This document shows, piece by piece, positions 7,122 through 14,294 of a stretch of DNA of 19,200 nt. The notes under the pieces were generated by a model. That model was given only the letters and a program-made list of their open reading frames with translations, was not told where the DNA came from and did no database searches. How positions within the stretch are numbered: position 1 is the first letter of the stretch; each line of letters begins with the position of its first letter. Origin of the DNA: an archaeon (GTDB lineage Archaea > Halobacteriota > Syntropharchaeia > Alkanophagales > Methanospirareceae); the NCBI GenBank assembly GCA_030019325.1, contig JASEFB010000032.1:1-19200 (forward strand). Reading direction: 5' to 3'. Made by a program: the position numbers and the translations under genes.

Positions 7122-7451
7122 TCACCTCCCTGCTCTTGTCCGAAACACCGAAGCCATTCTAAACAAATCGTTCATGTCTCCTTCCACTTTCATTTTCCCT
7201 GTCATGAACGCTTCTTGTCCTTCCAATCTTCCTTCTGCGATTGCGACCCAGTCTTCCCTGCTTATTGTAATCGTAAGCTTTGGATTCTCAGCCTCGCCTT
7301 CGCCAAGAGAACATTTCTGGTCCTTCACTTCGATATAGAATTTACCTCCACCTTCTCCAGTTATGTTATACTGAATCACCGTCTTCCAGCCTTTAGCTTC
7401 TTCGGCATCGAAGCCTTTTACCATGCCTTCAAATATCTCTTTTAAGGTCAT
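7122..7451 (-). CDS. Stand-alone SCP2 sterol-carrier-type lipid-binding protein
   Basis: 109 aa from the ATG at 7451; GAGATGAT, close to the consensus GAGGTGAT, lies just upstream, and this start aligns with the SCP2 domain in the neighbouring fusion. An upstream TTG at 7466 would overlap the preceding gene. The protein has no membrane segment or signal and is a single SCP2 domain: IQYNITGEGGGKFYIEVKD in the centre, SREDWVAIAEGRLEGQEAF, and a final EGDMNDLFRMASVF. SCP2 proteins bind hydrophobic ligands and can deliver them to enzymes or membranes. It sits 4 nt after the FAD oxidoreductase and before the methyltransferase-like gene, so a cytosolic carrier for their lipid substrate is plausible. 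It is about three quarters identical to the C-terminal domain encoded at 5511-6443, so the pair arose by duplication. Confidence 0.88.
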   Translation of the reverse strand: MTLKEIFEGMVKGFDAEEAKGWKTVIQYNITGEGGGKFYIEVKDQKCSLGEGEAENPKLTITISREDWVAIAEGRLEGQEAFMTGKMKVEGDMNDLFRMASVFRTRAGR

Positions 7452-7455
7452 TTTA

Positions 7456-9027
7456 TCATCTCGCAAGGATGCGTAATAACTTTCCTCCCAAAAGATGATT
7501 CGTAGTCATAAACCCTGAAATTATATTTGCCATCATCCCCGAACCGCTAACACTGGATCCAGTTAAATACAATCCATCAATTTGTGTTCTGTAAGGTAAC
7601 ACTTTTAACCTGTTTACGCCCGCTTGTTCTGGAGTTTGAGCAATATCATACCATGCACCCTCGCTGCTCAAGGTGTATCTTTCGTATGTCATGGGAGTAG
7701 CTATCTCTTTGACCTCTATATGTTTTGATAAATTGGGAATGACCTTTTCAGCAGCCTTAATCAGCTCTTTTGCAACTTGGGCTTTAAGTTTCTTATATTC
7801 TTCTCCTCGTTTTTTCCCTTCTTCTGTCATCCAATCATTTTTGTAATGATATGGTACAGGGAAGAGTATTATATCAAGGCAATGTTTTCCTTCTGGAGCT
7901 AAGTTGGAATCAGGGTCCTTAAGGGAGGGAACTGATAATCCAAATCCCATCGAATCAGCATCAGGAATATCATTGTTTTTTGCCAACATGAATTTTTTCT
8001 CTGCTGTGTCATAAGATGGATTATATCCAATGGTGGCATATTTCAAATCCAATTCCTCTAACTCCATGTCCACTCCCAGGTGAACCACAAAACCAGACAT
8101 TGACAGTTCCATGCTTTTTATTTTTTCCACAAAGTCCTGTTGCAAATGCTCTTCACCCACCAACTGGAGAAAGGTCAACCTCGTATCTGCGTTTGAAATG
8201 ACATATTTCGCTTTAATTTTTCTGCCGTCCACAAGTTCGATGCCCGTAGCACTACCGTTTTCAATTAATACCTTTGTAACCCTCTTATTCAATAAAAGGT
8301 AGCCACCATATCGCTTGAATCCATTTGCAAAAATATCAGATAATACCTGATACCCTCCTCTTGGATACCATGCCCCGCCTGTATGGTAAGCCATAAGCAT
8401 AATAGCCATTGAGCATGCGGCTATCTTAGATGGGGGAAGACCGAGAAATCCACATTGAGTTGATACAATCGCTTTTAACTTCGGGTCATTCAAATACTCA
8501 TCCAACAAATCTTTGAAGGTTTTGTTTCTATACTTGAAGATCGTGGGGAAAGAAGCTGAGATCGTTGATTCACTAAGGGAAACTGGTGGCATCCTATGTG
8601 TTTCTAACCATATTTTCATCAGTGTTTCAAAATAGTCATGGATTCTGAATTCCTTTGGGAATAGTTTTTTAAGCATTCTTTCGTATTCATTAATGTCCCT
8701 TGGCACTCTCACCGTATGCTCAGGATAAATAAACTTTACAAAAGGGTCTGTCTCAATAAATTCAATATCCTTATCTATGCTTAGATACGATAGTATTTTT
8801 CCAACATCCCCGTCTTTACCACAACCAGGTATGAGATGAGGGACATCGAATGTAAAACCATCTCTTTTGTAAGAGCTAACATACCCTCCGGGTTTAGAAT
8901 GCTGTTCCACAATCAAAGTTTTCATTCCATTCTTTGCAAGCAAGGTCCCACAAGTTAGTCCGCCAATGCCTGCTCCTATTATGACAACCTCGTATTCTCT
9001 ATCTATTTCTTTATTTTCTTTTGCCAT
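7456..9027 (-). CDS. FAD-dependent oxidoreductase of the CrtI / CrtISO / RetSat family
   Basis: 523 aa from the ATG at 9027; a perfect GGAGGTGAT precedes it, and an in-frame GTG at 9036 lies inside that SD. The N-terminal Rossmann motif EVVIIGAGIGGLTCGTLL (about 13-30) is followed by VEQHSKPGGYVSSY, typical of phytoene desaturases and carotenoid isomerases. The C-terminal FAD motif is IDGLYLTGSSVSGSGMM, and PRGGYQVLSDIF lies in the middle. Length fits this family. Members desaturate, saturate or isomerise polyisoprenoid chains; in an archaeon the substrate could be a prenyl lipid, quinone tail or carotenoid, and cannot be told from sequence. No phytoene synthase gene is in the window. The gene follows the signal peptidase after about 68 nt without a clear promoter and heads the SCP2-methyltransferase-SecY run. 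Confidence 0.88.
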   Translation of the reverse strand: MAKENKEIDREYEVVIIGAGIGGLTCGTLLAKNGMKTLIVEQHSKPGGYVSSYKRDGFTFDVPHLIPGCGKDGDVGKILSYLSIDKDIEFIETDPFVKFIYPEHTVRVPRDINEYERMLKKLFPKEFRIHDYFETLMKIWLETHRMPPVSLSESTISASFPTIFKYRNKTFKDLLDEYLNDPKLKAIVSTQCGFLGLPPSKIAACSMAIMLMAYHTGGAWYPRGGYQVLSDIFANGFKRYGGYLLLNKRVTKVLIENGSATGIELVDGRKIKAKYVISNADTRLTFLQLVGEEHLQQDFVEKIKSMELSMSGFVVHLGVDMELEELDLKYATIGYNPSYDTAEKKFMLAKNNDIPDADSMGFGLSVPSLKDPDSNLAPEGKHCLDIILFPVPYHYKNDWMTEEGKKRGEEYKKLKAQVAKELIKAAEKVIPNLSKHIEVKEIATPMTYERYTLSSEGAWYDIAQTPEQAGVNRLKVLPYRTQIDGLYLTGSSVSGSGMMANIISGFMTTNHLLGGKLLRILAR

Positions 9028-9095
9028 TTTTATCACCTCCTTTTAATGTTTTCGTCTCTGCACCCATCTCCTTCACTTCCCAATGTGAAAGGTTT

Positions 9096-9680
9096 TTACC
9101 ATTCATTTTTTCTTTTCTCACCTCTTTTTTTCTTTCTCATTAAACATGCCAGAATAATTGCATATGTCCCGGCGTATATAATAACCGTGCCACCTGCACC
9201 CTTGAACAGATGCCCTAAGTAAGGGATTCTTACTCTTGCCACACCTATAATCCATTCAGGTTTTACTGGTTCAATCCCAAGTCCGCTCTGATCTGGATAT
9301 GGATTGTTATCACCTTTGGTGATGTATCCCCCATGAGGCGCAGGCTTTCCACCTGGCATCTCTTCTCCCTTTTCTATCCAGGTTATCGATCTATGCATTA
9401 TTGGAGTTGCGGAAGAAATGCCGTTCGGCTGGTAAATAATTACATCTCCGTAGTCGTTAAACGATCTGTAATCGTGTATCTTGCCATCTTCGCAGGTTAT
9501 GATATTTGCACGCTGAGGTGATTGCACCAGAATTAGATCACCGACATGCATGTTTGGCTTCATGCTTCCTGACTGTATAGCAAATCCTACATGCGGTGTT
9601 CCTGTTGCTGCGTATACTGATACTTTTAGGGCAACTATTATTATAGCAAGTATCAGTAAAGCCTTTATCCAAACCTTCAT
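9096..9680 (-). CDS. Signal peptidase I, archaeal/eukaryotic type (S26B)
   Basis: 194 aa from the ATG at 9680, which has GGAGGTGGGAG upstream and gives a proper N-terminus; the longer frame from 9713 would overlap the permease gene. One N-terminal membrane helix (about 4-20) is followed by the catalytic serine in QSGSMKPNM (Ser39), then histidine in IMHRSI (His96, replacing the bacterial lysine) and aspartate in KGDNNPYPD (Asp124, Asp130). A second hydrophobic helix at about 164-181 and a basic tail end the protein. It cleaves signal peptides from exported proteins on the outer face of the membrane. It is downstream of the ABC permease with 25 nt between, so it is probably expressed with the envelope genes; several secreted substrates are encoded nearby. 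Confidence 0.92.
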   Translation of the reverse strand: MKVWIKALLILAIIIVALKVSVYAATGTPHVGFAIQSGSMKPNMHVGDLILVQSPQRANIITCEDGKIHDYRSFNDYGDVIIYQPNGISSATPIMHRSITWIEKGEEMPGGKPAPHGGYITKGDNNPYPDQSGLGIEPVKPEWIIGVARVRIPYLGHLFKGAGGTVIIYAGTYAIILACLMRKKKRGEKRKNEW

Positions 9681-9705
9681 TTTATTCTCCCACCTCCGAT
9701 TTTCC

Positions 9706-10824
9706 TCACACATACCGCAACGCCTCTATTGGTTTCAGCTTCGACGCTCGCCATGCGGGATAAAGCCCGCTTATCACGCTTGTTCCGATCCCAAAGGCTA
9801 CACCAAGGAATATGTACAAGATGCTTGAAGGTGCGAACAGATACGATGCTTCCTTTAAAATCAAAACGTCCACGAGGTAACCAACCCCAAATCCAAAAAT
9901 CGCGCCTATCACACCCCCAATCACGCCAAGGATCAATGATTCAAAGAGGAACATGTGCAGAATCCCCTTTTTAGACGTGCCTATTGCACGCATCACACCG
10001 ATCTCCTTCGTTCGCTCGACCGTTGACATCATCATCACATTGAGGATGCTGACGCCCGCTACAACGAGCGAGGTAGAGCCTATTCCCATGAGAAACAGGG
10101 ATATCATGTTGAACAAATTTTTTATCCCTTCCACAATCATCTCCATCTCCATGACGACTACAACCTGCTCTTTCTTGTTCAATCGGTCTTCAATCTCCTC
10201 CCTTGTCTCTTCTACGTCCTCTATCTTCGCTACCTTCACAATCACGAGGTTGTATCCGGAGGAATTATACAATGCAGAAAAGAGCTTATCCGAGATAATA
10301 ATAGCGTTATCAGGATTTATATCGAATCCTACTCCTCGTTCCTTTAAAATTCCGACGATTCTTGGCTTCTGAGCTTTTAGTGTTGCCCGTTCCCCCACTC
10401 TCAGCTCGTAATCGTCTGCGACTCGTGAGCCGACCAAACAGTTTAAAGAGCCATGTTTAAGAAACTGACCCTCCTCTTTCTCCAAAAGCTTCGGAATATC
10501 CTCGGTCCGCATTCCATATACTGCCACAAGCGTTGAATCATCGTTAAGAATCACCTTATCCACGCTTGACTTTACCGGGATTGCATCCGCTACTTTTTCT
10601 ATCTGCTCAAAATGATCCTCGGAAATCGTATCACCACCATATGGAAAGACGACGAGTTCGTTTCCAAACAAATACAACTGATCAGAAGCAGCGAGCCGGA
10701 CACTGTTTCCAAGAATACCCAGTGCGGTTACTGCGAGCACCCCTATTATAATTCCGATGACTGCGAGCACGGATCTGAATTTATGTCTCCCAAGGTTCCT
10801 TTTCGCAAACTCGAAAAAGATCAT
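9706..10824 (-). CDS. MacB/FtsX-like ABC transporter permease
   Basis: 372 aa. The N-terminus FEFAKRNLGRHKFRSVLAVIGIIIGV is typical of MacB_PCD proteins: a first helix at about 16-40 followed by a large extracytoplasmic domain to about 235. Three more helices (about 240-265, 290-315, 335-360) form the FtsX-type core, with VERTKEIGVMRAIGTSKKGI between them and the ending GLYPAWRASKLKPIEALRYV, which is highly characteristic. These permeases couple cytoplasmic ATP hydrolysis to movement of an extracellular domain and do not form a classical import channel. The start lies 1 nt after the stop of the ATPase gene, so the two are translationally coupled partners. The exported or handled substrate is unknown. 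Confidence 0.92.
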   Translation of the reverse strand: MIFFEFAKRNLGRHKFRSVLAVIGIIIGVLAVTALGILGNSVRLAASDQLYLFGNELVVFPYGGDTISEDHFEQIEKVADAIPVKSSVDKVILNDDSTLVAVYGMRTEDIPKLLEKEEGQFLKHGSLNCLVGSRVADDYELRVGERATLKAQKPRIVGILKERGVGFDINPDNAIIISDKLFSALYNSSGYNLVIVKVAKIEDVEETREEIEDRLNKKEQVVVVMEMEMIVEGIKNLFNMISLFLMGIGSTSLVVAGVSILNVMMMSTVERTKEIGVMRAIGTSKKGILHMFLFESLILGVIGGVIGAIFGFGVGYLVDVLILKEASYLFAPSSILYIFLGVAFGIGTSVISGLYPAWRASKLKPIEALRYV

Positions 10825-10825
10825 A

Positions 10826-11488
10826 TCACACTATTCTCCCATCCACAAGCGTGAAAGTCTTCATCGTAAATCCTGCAACTATCGGATCATGTGTCACCAC
10901 GATAATTGTCTTTCCCCGCTCGTTTGTCTTCTTCAAGAGAACCATGAGGTCTTTACTCGTTTTCGAGTCCAAGTTGCCCGTGGGTTCATCGGCGAGAATG
11001 ATATCCGGTTCGTTTGCCAGTGCCCGAGCGACGGCAACTCGCTGCTGTTCGCCACCTGAAAGTTCGTTTGGTTTGTTCTCACCCAATTTCTCGTCAATTC
11101 CAACAGACCCCAGGAGTTCCTTACTCCTTTTCTCGTGCCCGTTCACGCCCCTCAGTATCATTGGATACGCTATGTTCTCCAGTGCGGTTAAGGTGGGTAT
11201 AAGGTTGAACTGCTGAAACACGAACCCGATTTTATCTCGCCGTATCTTCGTCAAATCATCATCCCCCAAATCACTGATATCTTTGCCACCGATAACAACC
11301 CTCCCGCTTGTCGGCACATCCAGACACCCGATGATGTTGAGCAATGTGGTCTTTCCAGAGCCCGAAGGTCCCATGATTGAAACGAAGTCGCCAGCTTCTA
11401 TGCTCACACTCACGTTATCAAGCGCCTTGATGCTCCCTCGAGGAAGGTCATAAACCTTTGTTACCTCTACAAGCTCCACTACGTTCAT
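10826..11488 (-). CDS. ABC transporter ATPase, LolD/MacB type
   Basis: 220 aa from the ATG at 11488, which overlaps the stop of the upstream gene as ATGA; a GTG at 11500 is possible but less likely. All nucleotide-binding motifs are intact: Walker A GPSGSGKTT (40-48), Q-loop FQQFNL (91-96), signature LSGGEQQR (143-150), Walker B IILADE (163-168), D-loop and switch histidine His200 in VVTHD. The sequence N-x-V-E-L-x-x-V-T-K-x-Y at the start and the DEPTGNLDSKTS run are typical of the LolCDE/MacB clade. It would energise the permease encoded directly downstream. Confidence 0.95.
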   Translation of the reverse strand: MNVVELVEVTKVYDLPRGSIKALDNVSVSIEAGDFVSIMGPSGSGKTTLLNIIGCLDVPTSGRVVIGGKDISDLGDDDLTKIRRDKIGFVFQQFNLIPTLTALENIAYPMILRGVNGHEKRSKELLGSVGIDEKLGENKPNELSGGEQQRVAVARALANEPDIILADEPTGNLDSKTSKDLMVLLKKTNERGKTIIVVTHDPIVAGFTMKTFTLVDGRIV

Positions 11489-12627
11489 CTCTTCTTCCAC
11501 GAGTATGCAATCACGCCAATGATGAGTAACGCACTCACAACGAGCACAGCAATCATCGAAACATGCAACTCTTTTGAGCTTGTCGTCTGATGGCGTTCAA
11601 TCGAGATGTATTCGGTCGTTGAGAACAGATTCCCATCATCATCTTTGTATTCTATGAGAAGGGGTACCTTTGTCACGTTTTCATCCACTTTTACATCGAG
11701 TTCAAAACTGCTGAAGTCATCAGGGCTGAGCAAGCCCACGAAATAGGCTTTGTAAGGATCAACTGCTTCTATGCCCTCGCCTTCGCCTACCTTCATAACC
11801 ACGCTTCGTGCTTCTTCTAATCCCGCATTGTTTATGTCACCGGTAATTTTATACACGCTCATTCCAAGCGTGGATTCTATTTCAATCCCGGTGAGGATGA
11901 GTTCCGCGCTCTTTTTGCTCTCCGTCACGTTCAAAGGGATGCTTAAAGCGGTTGAATGGGGATTATCACCATTTTTAAACTCTAACGTGAAGGTAAGGGT
12001 ATGAACGCCCCTCGTCTGCGGTGTGAAGTTGAAAGAGGCGACCTTTGATTCATCTGATGAGAGCGTTCCCATGAAGACTTCGGAGGGTATCATGTTTTCA
12101 TCATTGGTAACGATTTTTACGCCTGTAACCGTGTTGGGTCTCGGATTTCCGACAACGAGCTTGATTTCCGCACGTTCTCCTTTAACCATCTCCTCGGGCA
12201 TGCCCTTAACGCCAATGGTTAAGGGAGTGCTGTCTATCTTCACCGGAATTTGGTATCGTATATTCTCGGCATTTTCCGCTTCCAGCAGTATTTTTGGATA
12301 GTATATACCATCGGTGTAGCCTGCTCTTATGGTAAATGAGAGGTTCAGGCTCTCTCCAGGCCCCAATCCCCCAATGCTGAAATAAGGATCGCTTAATACC
12401 TTGATCTCTCGTTCGAGCAGGGATACCTCCTTTATCCTCACACTTTGTACCGCTTCCATGTTCTTTACGGTCACCGTAATCGTCCCGATGTCATTGTACA
12501 TGAGCGCTTCTGGACTCACGTGATAACCAGTAATCATGACCGATGCCTTTTGCTCTCCTGCAACGGGTGTGCCAGATATTCCCACTACGAACAGTATTAA
12601 AAAAATAAGGGGGAGCAGTTTCATCAT
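11485..12627 (-). CDS. COG1361-type surface protein with signal peptide and C-terminal membrane anchor
   Basis: 380 aa from the ATG at 12627, which overlaps the Yip1 gene stop (ATGA); the open frame extends 64 codons further but that part lies opposite in frame to the Yip1 coding sequence and lacks signal character. MMKLLPLIFLILFVVG is a signal peptide. The body has about three Ig-like/CARDB-type beta-sandwich repeats, seen as recurring phrases such as GTITVTVKNMEAV, RAEIKLVVGNPRPNTV and YKITGDINNAGLEEA. The C-terminus is a membrane helix (MIAVLVVSALLIIGVIAYSW) with a KKR stop-transfer tail. This is the usual architecture of archaeal COG1361 proteins, often encoded beside MacB-like ABC genes. 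A role as a surface partner of the transporter is inferred from this context. Confidence 0.88.
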   Translation of the reverse strand: MMKLLPLIFLILFVVGISGTPVAGEQKASVMITGYHVSPEALMYNDIGTITVTVKNMEAVQSVRIKEVSLLEREIKVLSDPYFSIGGLGPGESLNLSFTIRAGYTDGIYYPKILLEAENAENIRYQIPVKIDSTPLTIGVKGMPEEMVKGERAEIKLVVGNPRPNTVTGVKIVTNDENMIPSEVFMGTLSSDESKVASFNFTPQTRGVHTLTFTLEFKNGDNPHSTALSIPLNVTESKKSAELILTGIEIESTLGMSVYKITGDINNAGLEEARSVVMKVGEGEGIEAVDPYKAYFVGLLSPDDFSSFELDVKVDENVTKVPLLIEYKDDDGNLFSTTEYISIERHQTTSSKELHVSMIAVLVVSALLIIGVIAYSWKKR

Positions 12628-13274
12628 CCCAGCACCCCTAACTGCCATATCGAATACAAGACATAGAGTGCTACAGGAATACCCGCGGTAATCAATGCGT
12701 TCTTCGTCGAGAGATTCCGCGCATGTTTCAGCCCGAATACCCAGATGTTCGCACTCCACAACATGAAGAGAATGCCGATTATGGACGAAAGCTGAACCAT
12801 AGGGTTTCCCGTTATCCACTGTCTCATTATTTCCGCTATCTCTGTCGGGTCTGTGACTTGCGGAATCTGCGCCGTTGAAATGAAGTTATACATGAGTACC
12901 GCGCTTATCATTCCGCTCAATATCATCGGTATATAGCCATATCCAACGAACTCGAGCGTTCGCGTGAACGTTCCCTCGCCTTTTAAGATCCACGATATGC
13001 CAAAGAATACTGCTGCAAAGACAACCCAGATGAGTAAAGAAACCACCAAAGCTCCGGTGAATGCACTTATGCGTCCAACTGTCAAAGCAATGCCAAGAGC
13101 CTCTGGCGGAAGCGTTTCGCTCAACATCTCAAGTGTTATATCCGCCATTAAAAAAGCGGCTATGCCACTGATCATCCCGCTTATCAGAACGATGAGCAGC
13201 GGTACTTTCAAACTCTTTGCTCCCTTCTTTCTCGCTTCAAAAAATTTGTCCGGATTTATCAAGACGTCTAACAT
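12624..13274 (-). CDS. Yip1-family membrane protein
   Basis: 216 aa with about five hydrophobic helices. It begins MLDVLINPDKFFEARKKGAKSLKVPLL, the typical P-x-x-F-F opening of Yip1-domain proteins, and has FGYGY-like FVGYGYIPMILSGM in the middle and a W-x-x-x-L-x-x-x-x-x-N-x-S-x-x-x-A pattern before the last helix. Archaeal Yip1 proteins are of unknown function; they are often encoded beside COG1361 proteins and ABC transporters, as here. AGGAGAAG lies about 6 nt before the ATG. The stop overlaps the next start. Confidence 0.85.
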   Translation of the reverse strand: MLDVLINPDKFFEARKKGAKSLKVPLLIVLISGMISGIAAFLMADITLEMLSETLPPEALGIALTVGRISAFTGALVVSLLIWVVFAAVFFGISWILKGEGTFTRTLEFVGYGYIPMILSGMISAVLMYNFISTAQIPQVTDPTEIAEIMRQWITGNPMVQLSSIIGILFMLWSANIWVFGLKHARNLSTKNALITAGIPVALYVLYSIWQLGVLG

Positions 13275-13284
13275 TTTTCTTCTC

Positions 13285-13563
13285 CTATTCTATAACCGGG
13301 TGGTTTTCATATATATGCTTGCACCTGGTTGTTAATGCTGGTGCCAAATTGTTCTTCGCCGTTTCCTTCTCTTCCACCGCTCCCCTTCGGTTTTCATTCC
13401 CAGCGTGTAACGGATATTTTGCTCTAACACGAGCTGCTCCACGCCTTATTATATCGCGGATTGCATCACTTCTGCATCCATAATATCCCTCTCTAACGAG
13501 TTCATCTATATTTTCTACCTCTTCTACCGGTATTTGCAATTCCACCAAACTTTTACCATCCAT
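13285..13563 (-). CDS. Ribbon-helix-helix DNA-binding protein
   Basis: 92 aa. Residues 5-50 (SLVELQIPVEEVENIDELV, then EGYYGCRSDAIRDIIRRGA) match the CopG/NikR-like ribbon-helix-helix fold common in archaeal regulators: a beta strand, then helix A, a turn with the conserved S-x-A-I-R-D and helix B. The last 40 residues are polar and not recognised. RHH proteins bind DNA as dimers through the beta ribbon. The start overlaps the end of the upstream gene by 11 bp, with GGAGGTGA about 12 nt before the ATG. Its position inside the envelope operon suggests autoregulation or control of nearby surface genes; no toxin gene is adjacent, so an antitoxin role is unlikely. Confidence 0.8.
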   Translation of the reverse strand: MDGKSLVELQIPVEEVENIDELVREGYYGCRSDAIRDIIRRGAARVRAKYPLHAGNENRRGAVEEKETAKNNLAPALTTRCKHIYENHPVIE

Positions 13564-14239
13564 TTTTTTTCATTTCACCTCCTTCATCTCCAACTCCCAA
13601 ATTACTCCACACATTCACAGCCTTCCCTTCATCAGGGTCTACAAGAACAGAAACAACCACGGGATTCTCTCCAAACTTCGTCCACGTAACGCTGAGCAGT
13701 GTCTTTGGCAAATAGAATTTCTCCGCAGTCTCCGGAAGCACCCTTCTAACTGTTGGCATCACGCTTTGCAAATTGTTCGACTTCAAAAGATTCATAGCTT
13801 CTTCATTCTGAAGAGCTACCGATATCGCCTTTGCTCTCTCAGCCGCCGGCATCGCCTCAAGCACGTACCCGTTTAGAATCAGATCCTTTTCCGCACCGTA
13901 ATACGTGAAATCGTAGACATCCGGGTATTCACACTCAGCAGAGAAGCAGATGACCCTGAGTTCATAGTTCTCTCCGTTCTTCATGGCTGAGATGTTCACC
14001 CCATCATATTTCACGCCTTTATAAGGCATTATTTCAGCCGAAACTGCCGCTATGATGCTTCTTTCCGTTTTTTCATTGAGTTCTATGCCAGAAAATTCTG
14101 CTATCGTGGACAAGCCCGAATCTAAATCAGGTGCAGGCTTAAATCCAGTATCGGTTGTCTTCAGCCCTAAATAAACACCACCAGCAGTAACTGCTACTAC
14201 CACGACAATTACCGCTACGATTTTCTTTGTACTTGTCAT
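13553..14239 (-). CDS. Membrane-anchored extracytoplasmic protein of unknown function
   Basis: 228 aa, family not recognised. Residues 6-26 (IVAVIVVVVAVTAGGVYLGL) form a signal anchor after a short basic N-terminus. The rest is soluble, with two cysteines close together (VICFSAECEYPDVYDF) that could form a disulfide, and a C-terminal part SVTWTKFGENPVVVSVLVDPDEGKAVNVW that looks like one edge of a beta sandwich. AAGGTGAT precedes the ATG by 6 nt. It lies between the hairpin/U-tract at 14262-14294 and the RHH gene, which it overlaps. Its role is unknown; it is probably anchored to the outer face of the membrane. Confidence 0.75.
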   Translation of the reverse strand: MTSTKKIVAVIVVVVAVTAGGVYLGLKTTDTGFKPAPDLDSGLSTIAEFSGIELNEKTERSIIAAVSAEIMPYKGVKYDGVNISAMKNGENYELRVICFSAECEYPDVYDFTYYGAEKDLILNGYVLEAMPAAERAKAISVALQNEEAMNLLKSNNLQSVMPTVRRVLPETAEKFYLPKTLLSVTWTKFGENPVVVSVLVDPDEGKAVNVWSNLGVGDEGGEMKKNGW

Positions 14240-14261
14240 TTTTTATCACCTTTTTTGGGAA

Positions 14262-14294
14262 AAAATAAAAGAGGAATGAGTTTTTTACTCATTC
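14262..14294 (-). terminator. Hairpin with U-rich tail after the secreted protein gene
   Basis: On the minus strand, GAATGAGT and ACTCATTC (8-bp stem, 5-nt A-rich loop, 14274-14294) overlap the stop codon of the gene above. They are followed by CCTCTTTTATTTTTTCC, a U-rich transcript end. It resembles an intrinsic terminator, or an attenuating one, because the next gene starts only about 25 nt further on. Confidence 0.55.

Noticed and set aside
9037..9095. Promoter or terminator between the signal peptidase and FAD oxidoreductase genes
   Set aside because: There is no TATA-like sequence and only a weak 5-bp inverted repeat (TTCAC/GTGAA), so I could not support either.
9953..10372. A 139-codon plus-strand open frame opposite the MacB-like permease
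   Set aside because: The Ser/Thr/Ile-rich composition is that of a reversed membrane-protein gene, and the permease frame has strong family motifs throughout.
12628..12819. N-terminal extension of the COG1361-type protein by 64 codons
   Set aside because: It lies wholly within the Yip1 gene in another frame, adds no signal peptide, and the ATG at 12627 has an ATGA overlap followed by a clear signal sequence.
13285..13563. Antitoxin of a toxin-antitoxin pair (RHH protein)
   Set aside because: No small toxin-like gene is adjacent; both neighbours are membrane or envelope proteins.
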